Both the position numbers and the translations under genes were made by a program. This document shows, in pieces, positions 8,395 through 18,012 of a DNA stretch of 64,000 bases. The DNA comes from Parapedobacter tibetensis (lineage in GTDB: Bacteria > Bacteroidota > Bacteroidia > Sphingobacteriales > Sphingobacteriaceae). Location of the stretch: positions 54,009 to 118,008 of the forward strand of contig NZ_JAMXBE010000017.1 of the NCBI RefSeq assembly GCF_024704835.1. Reading direction: 5' to 3'. The notes beneath the pieces are model-generated. The model saw nothing but the letters and a program-made list of their open reading frames with translations, did not search any database and was not told where the DNA came from. Numbering within the stretch: the first letter of the stretch is position 1; every line of letters starts with the position of its first letter.

Positions 8395-10947
8395 ATGAAG
8401 CGGATAATTTTTTTTGCACTTGTTACCCTATTTACAGCACAGGCTGTAATGGCCCAGCAGAACGGTAGACCTATAGGCGATTCAGATGAATTCAGCTACC
8501 TCAACCCCCAAAATTACATCATAGGAAGTGTTTCTGTGAGCGGTACGGAATATCTTGACAACGATGTAATCATCACCATCTCCAAATTGGTGGTCGGCCA
8601 ACGGATAGAGGTGCCAAGCGATGCTACGTCCAACGTGGTGAAAAACTTGATGGACCAAGGCCTTTTTGACGATGTGGAACTCTATGCCGATGCGGTGAGG
8701 GAAGATTCCATCTTCTTCAACATCCATGTAGTAGAGCGGCCACGGCTTACCCGCATCGACATTGAAGGGCTGAGTAAAAGCCAAACCGAAGAAGTACGCA
8801 AACAGCTGAATGAAAATACGGGTAAAATCGTGAACCAGAATCTCATGAACACTACCCGGAATACCATTACGCGTTTTTTAAGCGAAAAAGGATACCTCTA
8901 TCCAGAGATCACGATGGCGCCCACCAAAGATTCCGCCCAAGTGAATAATCAGATTTTGATGGTCAATGTAGACCGCAATAGCAAAGTACGCGCCCACCGT
9001 ATTAATTTTACGGGCAATGAGGAGTTTACACAACCTCAACTCCGCAAGTTCTTCAAGGGCGTGAAGCAACGCACATGGTGGAGAATTACCGGTCCGGGCA
9101 AATTCAAGGAAGAAAAGTACAAGGAAGCCAAGGAAAACCTGATCGCCAAAATGCACGCCCGTGGTTATCGCGATGCAGAAATATTGAAAGATACGGTGTA
9201 TAAATACAACAACCGGAATGTTATCATAGATATCGACCTTTATGAAGGGCCAAAATATTATTTCGGCAACATCGCTTGGCAGGGGAATGCTAAATTTTCG
9301 GATTCTATCCTGAATGTTATTTTGGGCATTGAAAAAGGTGAAGTATTTAGCGAGGAAAAACTGATAACCAAATTGATGGGTCCCACGAGGAACAGCGATG
9401 ATATCTCTTCCTTGTACCTTAATGATGGTTACCTTACCTTCACAGTGGATCCCGTACAAACGAAAATATACAATGATACAATAGACCTGGATTTGCGCAT
9501 TTATGAGGGTGCTCAATTCACCGTCAACAATATCATACTTAAGGGCAATGACGTAACCAATGACCGCGTGTTGCTACGGTCTATCTACACCAAACCAGGG
9601 CAGAAATTCTCCAAAGATCTACTCATGCGAAGTACGCGTGAAATCGCCCAGTTGGGTAACTTTGACGAACAGAAAACCAATCCGGTACCCACTAATCTTA
9701 ACCACTCCGAGGGAACCGTGGATATTGAATACAATGTGGCCGAAAAACCCTCCGATCAAGTAGAGTTATCCGGTGGTTTTGGTGCCGGTCAGGTAATCGG
9801 TACATTAGGGCTCACTTTTAATAATTTCTCCACCCGCAACCTGTTTGACAAAAAAGCGTGGAAACCACTGCCCCGCGGAGACGGACAGAAGCTGAGCATC
9901 CGTGGGCAAACTAGTGGCAAACGATATCAGTCATATAGTCTCTCGTTTTCAGAGCCTTGGTTGGGAGGCAAAAAACCTATTTATTTTGGCGTTAGTGCTT
10001 TTACATCATCTTCATCTTACGGTGGCTTCGACCCGTATACAGGTAGGCAAGTCGTTGGTGACAGCCAGCTAAACCGAATCTGGATGAACGGGGTTACCGT
10101 AAGTTTGGGTAAACGCCTACAATGGCCCGACAACTATTTTCAGATCAATTATTCAGTTGGCGCCCAGCAATACAAGTTGCAGAATTACCCTGGATTCCTT
10201 TTTGAAAACGGCACATCTTACAACATCAATCTCACGCAAGAAATCAGTCGTAACTCGGTGGATGCACCGATTTATCCGACGTCGGGTTCGCATATCAAGT
10301 TTACCATACAGGTTACCCCTCCTTACTCGTTGTTCAACAACATCAACTACCCTACTGCTCCCGACCATGAACGGTATCGCTGGACGGAATACCACAAATG
10401 GAAGTTTGACTCCCAATGGTTTACCCGTATTACAGGCAAACTCGTACTTAAAGCACAGGCCCAATTTGGGTTCTTGGGTTCGTATAGCAGCGTCACCGGG
10501 CAATCGGCTTTCGAACGGTTCAAACTCGGAGGGGATGGCATGATGGGATTCGACTTCCTGCAAGGTTCGGAAATCATTGCCATGCGGGGATATGCCAATG
10601 GCTTTGTTATCCCAGAAGGTGTCGATGTCAATATTGCCCGCAATTCGGGAAGTCCCATCTACAACAAATACCAATTGGAATTGCGGCATCCGGTGATGTT
10701 AAATGACCAAGCTACCGTATTCGTATTGGCCTTTGCCGAAGGAGGTAATACGTGGAACAATTTCCGGGATTTCAATCCATTCAAGGTTCGCCGTTCAGTA
10801 GGTGTAGGTGCCCGGATCTTCCTCCCTATCTTTGGATTACTGGGAATTGATTACGGGCATGCGTTTGATCCCATACCGGGTGTACCAAGCAGTCAATGGA
10901 AGCAGAATTTCACCTTCAGCATTATGCAACAGATGGGTGGATTTTAA
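8395..10947 (+). CDS. bamA: Outer-membrane protein assembly factor BamA
   Basis: 850-residue Omp85 protein that folds barrels into the outer membrane. The signal peptide ends at VMAQ. Residues about 40-440 form repeated POTRA domains (GSVSVSGTEYLDNDVI, RLTRIDIEGLSK, HRINFTGNEEF, NIILKGNDVTN each start one). The C-terminal half is the 16-stranded barrel, with KLGGDGMMGFDFL-type strands, and the protein ends in phenylalanine, the usual barrel sorting signal. It is followed by two OmpH/Skp chaperones that deliver its substrates. Confidence 0.96.
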   Translation: MKRIIFFALVTLFTAQAVMAQQNGRPIGDSDEFSYLNPQNYIIGSVSVSGTEYLDNDVIITISKLVVGQRIEVPSDATSNVVKNLMDQGLFDDVELYADAVREDSIFFNIHVVERPRLTRIDIEGLSKSQTEEVRKQLNENTGKIVNQNLMNTTRNTITRFLSEKGYLYPEITMAPTKDSAQVNNQILMVNVDRNSKVRAHRINFTGNEEFTQPQLRKFFKGVKQRTWWRITGPGKFKEEKYKEAKENLIAKMHARGYRDAEILKDTVYKYNNRNVIIDIDLYEGPKYYFGNIAWQGNAKFSDSILNVILGIEKGEVFSEEKLITKLMGPTRNSDDISSLYLNDGYLTFTVDPVQTKIYNDTIDLDLRIYEGAQFTVNNIILKGNDVTNDRVLLRSIYTKPGQKFSKDLLMRSTREIAQLGNFDEQKTNPVPTNLNHSEGTVDIEYNVAEKPSDQVELSGGFGAGQVIGTLGLTFNNFSTRNLFDKKAWKPLPRGDGQKLSIRGQTSGKRYQSYSLSFSEPWLGGKKPIYFGVSAFTSSSSYGGFDPYTGRQVVGDSQLNRIWMNGVTVSLGKRLQWPDNYFQINYSVGAQQYKLQNYPGFLFENGTSYNINLTQEISRNSVDAPIYPTSGSHIKFTIQVTPPYSLFNNINYPTAPDHERYRWTEYHKWKFDSQWFTRITGKLVLKAQAQFGFLGSYSSVTGQSAFERFKLGGDGMMGFDFLQGSEIIAMRGYANGFVIPEGVDVNIARNSGSPIYNKYQLELRHPVMLNDQATVFVLAFAEGGNTWNNFRDFNPFKVRRSVGVGARIFLPIFGLLGIDYGHAFDPIPGVPSSQWKQNFTFSIMQQMGGF

Positions 10948-10978
10948 TTAATATGGCTTACATTTAAAAAAATGGAAT

Positions 10979-10986
10979 TACTTTTG
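10979..10986 (+). promoter_or_regulatory. Candidate -7 box for the first ompH
   Basis: TACTTTTG, matching TAnnTTTG, 34 bases before the ATG at 11021. Confidence 0.45.
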
Positions 10987-11020
10987 TAGCAATCTAACAT
11001 TACCATAATATAATTTGATT

Positions 11021-11563
11021 ATGAACATAAAAAAATTGATAGGCATCATAGCGCTGTCCACCATGGCAGTATCAGCGACCTTTGCTCAACGGTTTGCCTA
11101 TGTGGATACCGAATATATCCTAAAACATATACCGGAATACATCGCCGCACAAAAGCAATTGGATGCCCTGTCCGTACAATGGCAGGAAGAGGTAGACAAC
11201 CGTTTTGCAGAAATTGAGAAATTTTACCAGTCGTACCAAGAAGACCAGGTACTGCTTAGTGAAGCGATGCGTAGGAAAAGAGAAGACGAAATCGTGAATA
11301 AAGAACGAGAGACAAAAGAATTCCAGCGTCAGAAATTCGGGTTTGAAGGCGACCTCTTCCAAGAGCGAATCAAACTTGTACAACCCATCCAAGACCGCGT
11401 GGCACAGGCCATACAAGCCATTGCCACGGATCAAAGTTTGGACATTATACTTGACAAAGGCAGTGAAGTAACGTTTCTTTATGCCAATCCGAAACTGGAT
11501 AAAAGCAACGATGTGATTAGCCGGTTAGGATATAAGCCCGATCCAGCACTTGCGGAAAACTAA
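11021..11563 (+). CDS. OmpH/Skp-family periplasmic chaperone (first copy)
   Basis: 180-residue exported protein. The ATG at 11021 gives MNIKKLIGII with signal cleavage after TFAQ. The mature N-terminus RFAYVDTEYILKHIPEY is the typical OmpH start, followed by a long charged coiled-coil (about residues 40-125) that forms the tentacles of the trimer, and a C-terminal strand block DIILDKGSEVTFLYANP. It holds unfolded outer-membrane proteins in the periplasm for BamA, whose gene is 73 bases upstream. Confidence 0.92.
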   Translation: MNIKKLIGIIALSTMAVSATFAQRFAYVDTEYILKHIPEYIAAQKQLDALSVQWQEEVDNRFAEIEKFYQSYQEDQVLLSEAMRRKREDEIVNKERETKEFQRQKFGFEGDLFQERIKLVQPIQDRVAQAIQAIATDQSLDIILDKGSEVTFLYANPKLDKSNDVISRLGYKPDPALAEN

Positions 11564-11680
11564 TTCATTTCGTATCATTGCAAATTCTTGAAAACAAAAA
11601 ATATACATATAATTCACAATAATAAACAATCACAAGAAGGGGTATAATAAAATAGGCTCCAACAACAAGTAAAAATCAAA

Positions 11681-12256
11681 ATGAATAGCATGAAAAATTT
11701 GTTTAAAGGTGTAGTGGTGGTTGCGGTGCTGTTTTTATCAACCGAATTCGTAAGTGCGCAGCAGAAGATTGGCCATGTCAATTCAAATGACATCATCCAA
11801 GCCATGCCTGAATTTAAAACAGCACAGTCTGAATACGAAACACTGGCAAAGACCAAAGAAGGTGAGATACAACAGATGGGTGCCGAATACCAGAAAAAGC
11901 TGACGGTAGCGCAGGATTTGCAACGTAACCGGAGCGAGGCCAACAAGGACTCGGTTGACACCAAATTGCAAACATTAACTGTCGAACTACAGGAAATAGA
12001 ACGCCGCATTAATGAGTCCCAGCGGATGGCGCAAGAGGAAATGGGCAAAAAAGAGGAAGAACTCTTCACTCCTATTTTCCAGAAAGCGAATACCGCCGTA
12101 CAAAGCTTAGCAAAGGAAAAGGGATATGCGTATGTGTTTGATGTTGCAAATTCTTCAATCCCATATTTTGCAGGTGGCGATGATCTTACAGCGGATGTAA
12201 AAACCAAATTGGGCATCACCAATACTACACCAGCTGCCACGCCTACAAACCAGTAG
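11681..12256 (+). CDS. OmpH/Skp-family periplasmic chaperone (second copy)
   Basis: 191-residue paralogue of the preceding gene. The signal peptide ends at VSAQ; the mature part begins KIGHVNSNDIIQAMPEF, followed by the coiled-coil region and AYVFDVANSSIPYFAG at the end of the core. The tail has a short Thr/Pro/Ala-rich extension. Two tandem ompH genes after bamA are usual in Bacteroidota. The gene ends 25 bases before a strong terminator, which closes the envelope cluster. Confidence 0.93.
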   Translation: MNSMKNLFKGVVVVAVLFLSTEFVSAQQKIGHVNSNDIIQAMPEFKTAQSEYETLAKTKEGEIQQMGAEYQKKLTVAQDLQRNRSEANKDSVDTKLQTLTVELQEIERRINESQRMAQEEMGKKEEELFTPIFQKANTAVQSLAKEKGYAYVFDVANSSIPYFAGGDDLTADVKTKLGITNTTPAATPTNQ

Positions 12257-12281
12257 CTTGAATAACAGCTCAAAAAACTTT

Positions 12282-12318
12282 AAAGCGGAGTGTATAAACA
12301 AACACTCCGCTTTTTTTT
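12282..12318 (+). terminator. Rho-independent terminator after the ompH pair
   Basis: Perfect 12-bp stem AAAGCGGAGTGT/ACACTCCGCTTT with an 8-base loop, followed by a run of T. Confidence 0.9.
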
Positions 12319-12423
12319 GTCAAATTTATTTCATTCAATCTACCAAACCTTAAAATCCATCTAAATAAATTATTATGCTTGCATAGTAATTTTAATTCCG
12401 TAATTTCGTGGTAAACCTTATGT

Positions 12424-13722
12424 ATGATGGTAAGCCAAGTCATTTTTGGGATTCTGTTGCTCGCTGCTGTGGCATTTGCCTCATACAATGCGCGGAAAAT
12501 CATCCGCAATATCCGGTTGGGTAGAAATGAACAGCGTGCAAACCAACCTGCAAAGCGTTGGCGTGCGATGCTACTGGTAGCCTTTGGCCAAAAAAAGATG
12601 TTCAAGCGGCCTTTCGCTGCACTCCTGCATCTATTCGTTTACCTTGGGTTTTGCATTATCAACATCGAAATGCTCGAAATTGTCATTGATGGCCTCTTTG
12701 GTACCCATCGTGCATTTTCGGGTTTGGGCGCCTTCTATGGTTTCCTTATCGCCTCTTTTGAATGGTTGGCGCTTAGTGTGCTGTTAGGATGCGTCATATT
12801 CCTAGCCAGGCGCAATATTGTCCATATCAAGCGCTTCTTCGGCACGGAGATGACACCTTGGCCGCGGACCGATGCAAACCTTATCCTCATCGCTGAAATC
12901 CTGCTTATGGCCGCTTTCCTTACCATGAATGCAGCTGATCATAAATTGCAACTATTGGGAGCATCGCACTATACGCAAGCTGGGGCATTCCCCGTAAGTT
13001 CATGGCTCCTTCCTTTACTGCCCGATGGCATCACACCGCTCATCAACATCGAGCGGTTTAGCTGGTGGTTTCATATCATTGGAGTACTTGTCTTCCTTAA
13101 TTACCTCCCCTATTCCAAGCATTTGCATATCCTATTGGCATTTCCAAATACCTATTTTTCTAACCTGAAGCCCCAAGGATACTTCAGGAATATGGATAGT
13201 GTAACTAATGAAGTCAAAGCCATGCTTGACCCTTCATATACTCCAGAAGCGGTGGATGCACCATCGCGCTTTGGGGCAAAAGATATCCAAGACCTTACTT
13301 GGAAAAATCTGTTGGAGGCTTACACCTGCACCGAATGTGGTCGATGTACAGCCGTGTGCCCGGCCAACATCACGGGCAAACTGCTTTCCCCCCGCAAAAT
13401 CATGATGGATACGCGCGACCGAATGGTGGAAATGGGAGAAAATACAAGAAAGAATAAAGGCTTCCAAGACGATGGCAAATCCTTGCTTGATCATTACATT
13501 TCCAGGGAGGAAATCTGGGCATGCACTACCTGCAATGCCTGCGTGGAGGCCTGTCCTGTAAATATCAATCCATTGGAAATCATTGTGGAGTTGAGGCGGT
13601 ATGCCGTCATGGAAGAATCCCAAGCCGCTGCCAGCCTCAATGCGATGTTTGGCAATATGGAAAATAACGGTGCCCCTTGGAAATATGCACAGGCGGATAG
13701 GGCAAACTGGCGGGAAGGATGA
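12424..13722 (+). CDS. Membrane Fe-S oxidoreductase, HdrC-like
   Basis: 432-residue protein. The N-terminal half has four or five membrane segments (about residues 1-25, 65-90, 105-130, 155-175, 210-235), similar to the heme-b-binding gamma subunit domain of nitrate reductases. The C-terminal half has two 4Fe-4S motifs, CTECGRCTAVCP and CTTCNACVEACP. It probably passes electrons between a soluble dehydrogenase and the quinone pool together with the HdrB-like protein encoded next. The electron donor is not visible here; partners in related genomes include electron-transfer flavoprotein systems. A short intergenic repeat separates the two genes. Confidence 0.85.
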   Translation: MMVSQVIFGILLLAAVAFASYNARKIIRNIRLGRNEQRANQPAKRWRAMLLVAFGQKKMFKRPFAALLHLFVYLGFCIINIEMLEIVIDGLFGTHRAFSGLGAFYGFLIASFEWLALSVLLGCVIFLARRNIVHIKRFFGTEMTPWPRTDANLILIAEILLMAAFLTMNAADHKLQLLGASHYTQAGAFPVSSWLLPLLPDGITPLINIERFSWWFHIIGVLVFLNYLPYSKHLHILLAFPNTYFSNLKPQGYFRNMDSVTNEVKAMLDPSYTPEAVDAPSRFGAKDIQDLTWKNLLEAYTCTECGRCTAVCPANITGKLLSPRKIMMDTRDRMVEMGENTRKNKGFQDDGKSLLDHYISREEIWACTTCNACVEACPVNINPLEIIVELRRYAVMEESQAAASLNAMFGNMENNGAPWKYAQADRANWREG

Positions 13723-13740
13723 ATTGAATGGACCAGAGGC

Positions 13741-13790
13741 CAACTGCTTATTGCTAATTATCAACTAAGTACTAATGACTAATGACTAAG
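13741..13790 (+). repeat. Short intergenic repeat overlapping a start codon
   Basis: Units of the form TACTAATGACTAATGACTAAG; the last copy supplies the ATG (13782) of the HdrB-like gene, giving the N-terminal Met-Thr-Lys. Confidence 0.6.
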
Positions 13791-14576
13791 CTAGAGATAC
13801 CAACGATGGCCGAATTGGCGGCCAAGGGAGAAGCACCGGATATCTTATTTTGGGTAGGTTGTGCCGGTAGTTTTGATGAACGTGCACAGCGCATTACTCG
13901 TGATATCTGCAAAATATTACAGCATGTAGGACTGAAGTATGCCATCTTGGGAACAGAAGAGAATTGTACCGGCGACCCGGCAAAACGCGCTGGCAATGAA
14001 TTCTTGTTTCAGATGCAAGCCACGATGAACATCCAAATCCTTGATGGGTACGAAATCAAAAATATCGTTACCGCATGCCCGCACTGTTTCAACACACTCA
14101 AAAATGAATACCCAGATTTAGGAGGGCATTATGAGGTCATCCATCATACGCAACTTATCCAACAACTTATTGATGAGGGCAAACTCAAGGCCGAAGGGGG
14201 AGAATCTTTTAAAGGAAGACGTATCACCTACCACGACCCCTGCTACCTAGGCCGGGGCAATGGAGTCTATGAAGCCCCGCGTAAGGCTCTGGAAAGCCTC
14301 GATGCCCAATTGGTGGAAATGAAACGCTGCCGAAGCAACGGCCTATGTTGTGGTGCCGGTGGTGGCCAAATGTTCAAGGAACCAGAAAAAGGCAAGAAAG
14401 ATGTCAACATCGAACGCATCGAAGAAGCCTTGGAAACCCAACCCGAAGTCATCGCAGCAGCCTGTCCCTTTTGCATGACCATGCTGCGCGACGGTATCAA
14501 GATCAAGGAAAAGGAACAGGAGGTGCAGGTGTTGGATATCGCTGAAATCACGGCACGTGCTAATGGTTTGACGTGA
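13782..14576 (+). CDS. Fe-S oxidoreductase, HdrB-like (CCG domains)
   Basis: 264-residue soluble protein with two cysteine-rich CCG domains of the heterodisulfide reductase B/GlpC/LutA type. Cysteine clusters are seen in FWVGCAGSFD, EENCTGDP, TACPHCFNTL, DPCYLGRGNG, NGLCCGAGGG and AACPFCMTM. Such domains bind noncubane clusters and act with a ferredoxin-type membrane partner, which is the preceding gene. The two likely form one quinone-linked electron-transfer complex on the cytoplasmic face of the membrane. Substrate is unknown. Confidence 0.86.
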   Translation: MTKLEIPTMAELAAKGEAPDILFWVGCAGSFDERAQRITRDICKILQHVGLKYAILGTEENCTGDPAKRAGNEFLFQMQATMNIQILDGYEIKNIVTACPHCFNTLKNEYPDLGGHYEVIHHTQLIQQLIDEGKLKAEGGESFKGRRITYHDPCYLGRGNGVYEAPRKALESLDAQLVEMKRCRSNGLCCGAGGGQMFKEPEKGKKDVNIERIEEALETQPEVIAAACPFCMTMLRDGIKIKEKEQEVQVLDIAEITARANGLT

Positions 14577-14591
14577 TATGTATCCTTGCCA

Positions 14592-16559
14592 TCAATCCGT
14601 CCGAAAAGGCGATGCCGGCAAGCCTTCCTTGTTATAAAGGTTTGCACACTCCGGATTGTCGGCCCACGCGTATCTTACATACAGAGGTGCAGGCACATCG
14701 TCATTCCACAACACTACCTTATTTCCTTCAATACGGGTATTTGCCCAGACAAACTGTTTATCAGCACTGGCGATAGCAAAATGGCAAAGTTCACCCCCAT
14801 TTTCGGCTACCAAGCCGCCTCCAATATGGCTGAAGGTTACGATAATGTGATTGTCTTTCACTTTAGATGATTCATAGATGGGACCGGAATGGACGAGCTG
14901 AGAATTTCCGTAAGCCAATTTTTCCGCGGCCAAGGCCATACGTTCACCGACATCCTGTTTATTCAGCGGATGGATATCGTTCCACTCGCCGAGGTCTATG
15001 GTTACAGCCATCGCGGTATTGTGCACAGCCAAAGCCCGTAGTTGCTGTTCCCGCAGCGCGGCCCATTGGCTCTCTTCGGGGGGAGAAAAATCTACTTCCA
15101 TGAAGTTGGGAAGCTGTGCATAAATGAATGGAAGCGCCCCCAACCCCCACTTCTCGCGCCAATCGGCTATCAATGCGGTCATCAGTTCGCCATAGTCGCT
15201 TGGATGGTTAGCATTGGTTTCGCCTTGATACCAAAGGAATCCTTTGATCGCATAATCCACGGCCGGAGCTACCATGGTGTTATATAGTCCCGTGGGTTCG
15301 TTTTGTGGGTTTACCCGTGGCACATCCCGCGTTGACTTCACGTCGCTTCGGGGAACAGGCTGAACCATCCCCACCTGATATAACCAGTCGCCACGGAGAT
15401 CAATCGTATCCATGCCATCCGTCAATGAATAATTCTTATCAGGGACGAATCCTCCCTTGCTGGAGGTGTTGGTAACGCGTACAGTGATGACATTCTCGCC
15501 TGGTTTAAGCAATCCAGCAGGCACTTCGTAACGTCTTGGAGGATAACGATAGGTTATACCACCGACTTTGACACCATTGATATAGGTCTCGTCGGCATCC
15601 ACAATGCATCCGAGATATAGTTTTGCGGCTCGACCTGCCATGGTTTCCGGGATATCAATCTCCTTCCTAAACCATAGTACACCATGCAGGTTTCTCGTCC
15701 CTTGATCGTCCCAGTAACCCGGCATCCAAAAATGACGCCAGCCCTCAGGCTTAAAATCCGGATCAAACCACGCTACCGTACCTGACGTTCCTTTACCCAT
15801 AAGCTGCGAGGCTTCCGCGGCCGGTTGTGCTTCACGGGGTGCAATCGACGACTGATAATACGCAGGGTCCTCAAACTGTGCAATGTGGGAAGCGTAGGGT
15901 TCAAAATGCTTCAGCCCATTCGCGCTAATCCAGGCCTGTGCCGGTGTGCCACCGACACTGGAGTTAATGATGCCAATCGGCACCCGGTATTTTTCAAAAA
16001 GCTGTCTAGCAAAAAAATAGGTGACGCCACCCATTGAAAGGACACGCTCCGGCGTGACGGTCGCCCACTCTCCCAGAGGTAAGTCCTCCTGCGGGTTAAG
16101 GATATCAGCGGCGGTAGGTACAAAAAAATTACGGATCGCCGGGTAATCCGCCCCGGCTATATCCTTTGGGTACCGCTCTTTCAAACGTTCCATGGGTAAT
16201 ACCATATTCGACTGTCCGGAACAGAACCAGACATCGCCAACCAGGATATCATGGATAACAAGCCGGTTATTCCCCTCAATTTCCATGTCATAGGGCCCTC
16301 CAGCATTCATAGCCGGAAGTTGTAAGTTCCATTTTCCATCCGCATCGGCGATCGCATGATGGGTACTACCGGCAAACATCAGTGTAATGGATTCCTGCGG
16401 ATCAGCCCATCCCCAGATTTTCAAATCCACCTGTCGTTGTAGCACCATCCCATCACTGATTAGTTGAGGGAGTTTCACGTCAGCGCAGGCAGGCCACACG
16501 AGTCCTATCACTAATCCATACATTAGCAAATACTTAATGGCCAAAATTATTTGCGTCAT
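14592..16559 (-). CDS. SGNH acetylesterase with inserted beta-sandwich (sialate O-acetylesterase family)
   Basis: 655-residue exported esterase. The signal peptide ends near WPACA. Seen: the nucleophile block FCSGQSNM at about residue 112, WYQGETNA, and the C-terminal catalytic region WNDIHPLNKQDVGERMA carrying Asp/His. Between them, about residues 265-400, is a jelly-roll insertion like the sugar-binding domain of GH2 enzymes. The family is annotated as sialate O-acetylesterase, but members in hemicellulose loci remove acetyl groups from plant polysaccharide. Its place beside GH43 and the xylan genes, and an operator shared with the divergent GH43 gene, favour acetyl(xylan) deacetylation. 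Periplasmic. Confidence 0.87.
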   Translation of the reverse strand: MTQIILAIKYLLMYGLVIGLVWPACADVKLPQLISDGMVLQRQVDLKIWGWADPQESITLMFAGSTHHAIADADGKWNLQLPAMNAGGPYDMEIEGNNRLVIHDILVGDVWFCSGQSNMVLPMERLKERYPKDIAGADYPAIRNFFVPTAADILNPQEDLPLGEWATVTPERVLSMGGVTYFFARQLFEKYRVPIGIINSSVGGTPAQAWISANGLKHFEPYASHIAQFEDPAYYQSSIAPREAQPAAEASQLMGKGTSGTVAWFDPDFKPEGWRHFWMPGYWDDQGTRNLHGVLWFRKEIDIPETMAGRAAKLYLGCIVDADETYINGVKVGGITYRYPPRRYEVPAGLLKPGENVITVRVTNTSSKGGFVPDKNYSLTDGMDTIDLRGDWLYQVGMVQPVPRSDVKSTRDVPRVNPQNEPTGLYNTMVAPAVDYAIKGFLWYQGETNANHPSDYGELMTALIADWREKWGLGALPFIYAQLPNFMEVDFSPPEESQWAALREQQLRALAVHNTAMAVTIDLGEWNDIHPLNKQDVGERMALAAEKLAYGNSQLVHSGPIYESSKVKDNHIIVTFSHIGGGLVAENGGELCHFAIASADKQFVWANTRIEGNKVVLWNDDVPAPLYVRYAWADNPECANLYNKEGLPASPFRTD

Positions 16560-16598
16560 TTTTACACTAATTTAGTTAATTTGTCAGTTGGTCAATAG

Positions 16599-16638
16599 CA
16601 AAAGTAAGGAATTTTATATAGTTTTGCAATCGGTTGCA
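16599..16638. promoter_or_regulatory. Divergent promoter with type-1 LacI operator
   Basis: TGCAATCGGTTGCA at 16625-16638 is a near-palindrome with central CG, as LacI-family operators have. It lies between the divergent esterase and GH43 genes. On the minus strand a -7 box TACTTTTG is at 16606-16599, placing the operator over the -33 region of the esterase promoter. Identical 14-mers occur at 25307 and 34630, and a degenerate copy at 34808. Confidence 0.72.
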
Positions 16639-16683
16639 CAACCAACTTAGGCATTTTATAACCGTTTTAATCCTATTTTAATC

Positions 16684-17781
16684 ATGAAAAAAAGTTGCTA
16701 TCCTCCCGTCTGCACCGTGCTGTTAATCAGCCATACCCTATTGGTAGGTTGTCAAAACCGGCAAACCGAAACAGCTAACACCGATCCCCAATTTTCTGGA
16801 GCCATTTCTCAACCGCTCGTATCACATATATACACTGCTGATCCGTCAGCTCATGTATTTGCCGGGAAACTATACATTTATCCTTCGCATGATATCGATG
16901 CCGGAACACCCGAAAACGATAATGGCGACCATTTCGACATGCGCGACTATCACGTATTTTCCCTAGACAGCATAGGAGCTGAAGTGACAGACCATGGCGT
17001 GGCGTTGAAGCTCGAAGACATCCCATGGGCAGGTCGGCAATTATGGGCACCCGATGCTGCATACAAAAACGGTAAATATTATTTCTATTTTCCAGCCAAA
17101 GACAAGCAGGACATCTTTCGTATCGGTGTGGCCATAGCTGACAAGCCTCACGGGCCTTTTGTCGCCGAATCCGAACCCATCAAAGGTAGTTTCAGCATGG
17201 ATCCCGCGGTCTTTACAGATACGGACGGCACATCGTACCTCTACTTCGGCGGTATCTGGGGTGGCCAACTCCAACGTTGGGCTTCGGGCGAATATGATCC
17301 AAACGGTTCAAATTCCGACCTTGGTATAGATAGCCTCCCAGCGCTCACCCCGAAGATGGCACGCCTGACTGATGACATGCTCCAATTTGCCGAAGAAGTA
17401 AAGGATATACTCATTCTCGATGAACATGGCCAGCCATTGCTCACTGGTGATCACGACAGGCGTTTTTTCGAGGGCTCGTGGGTGCATAAATATAATGGTA
17501 CTTATTACTTTTCCTATTCCACGGGCGATACGCATCAACTTGTATACGCAACGGGTGACAACCCTTATGGGCCTTTTACCTATCAAGGGGTCATCATGAC
17601 CCCGGTCGTTGGGTGGACTACCCATCATTCTATCGTAGCGCATAATGGAACATGGTGGCTCTTCTACCATGACACCCAAATATCGGGCGGGAAAACCCAC
17701 CTCCGCAATATTAAGGCGACCGAATTGCATTACGGCGATGACGGACACGTTATAACAATAAACCCGTATGGGCAAGAATAG
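16684..17781 (+). CDS. Glycoside hydrolase family 43 lipoprotein (xylosidase/arabinofuranosidase)
   Basis: 365-residue five-bladed beta-propeller enzyme. The N-terminus has a signal with lipobox LVGC (Cys 22), so it should be a surface or periplasmic lipoprotein. Catalytic candidates: base Asp in YTADPSAHVF, pKa-modulating Asp in FSMDPAVF, and acid Glu in FFEGSWVHK. There is no C-terminal XynB-like sandwich, so it is a single-domain form. GH43 enzymes remove xylose or arabinose from (arabino)xylan; which one is not decidable from sequence. It shares an operator with the divergent acetylesterase. Confidence 0.88.
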   Translation: MKKSCYPPVCTVLLISHTLLVGCQNRQTETANTDPQFSGAISQPLVSHIYTADPSAHVFAGKLYIYPSHDIDAGTPENDNGDHFDMRDYHVFSLDSIGAEVTDHGVALKLEDIPWAGRQLWAPDAAYKNGKYYFYFPAKDKQDIFRIGVAIADKPHGPFVAESEPIKGSFSMDPAVFTDTDGTSYLYFGGIWGGQLQRWASGEYDPNGSNSDLGIDSLPALTPKMARLTDDMLQFAEEVKDILILDEHGQPLLTGDHDRRFFEGSWVHKYNGTYYFSYSTGDTHQLVYATGDNPYGPFTYQGVIMTPVVGWTTHHSIVAHNGTWWLFYHDTQISGGKTHLRNIKATELHYGDDGHVITINPYGQE

Positions 17782-17847
17782 CATGATTTTTCTAACCAGA
17801 AATAACCATCAATTCATGTTCTATTATTCCTCCGGCAAAATGGTTGA

Positions 17848-17985
17848 CTATGCAGGTTTTTCCTGCAATTGATTGCGCTGGTCATTATCCGTGCCCATGC
17901 TGGAGCTACGGGTGAATTGAAAATCACGGCGAAATCCCCGTGGCTGGCCCCGGCGCAAGCCATGGTAGGCCTGCTGGACCGCTGA
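17848..17985 (+). pseudogene. Probable 3' remnant of a GH2 glycosidase gene
   Basis: Start-less open frame ending with TGA at 17983. It reads LVIIRAHAGATGELKITAKS, resembling the C-terminal Ig-like domain of GH2 beta-galactosidases (usual form: cLvIVRs...G.I.LtA.S.GL). Nothing upstream in the 66 bases after GH43 matches the rest of such a gene. The remainder of the gap 17782-18012 holds no other feature. Confidence 0.4.
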
Positions 17986-18012
17986 CCATCACACCCTGTT
18001 TAGCGGCACCCT

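Noticed and set aside
17864..17877. TGCAATTGATTGCG, similar to the type-1 operator
   Set aside because: It lies between the 3' ends of convergent genes and inside a GH2-like reading frame, with no promoter to control; probably chance.
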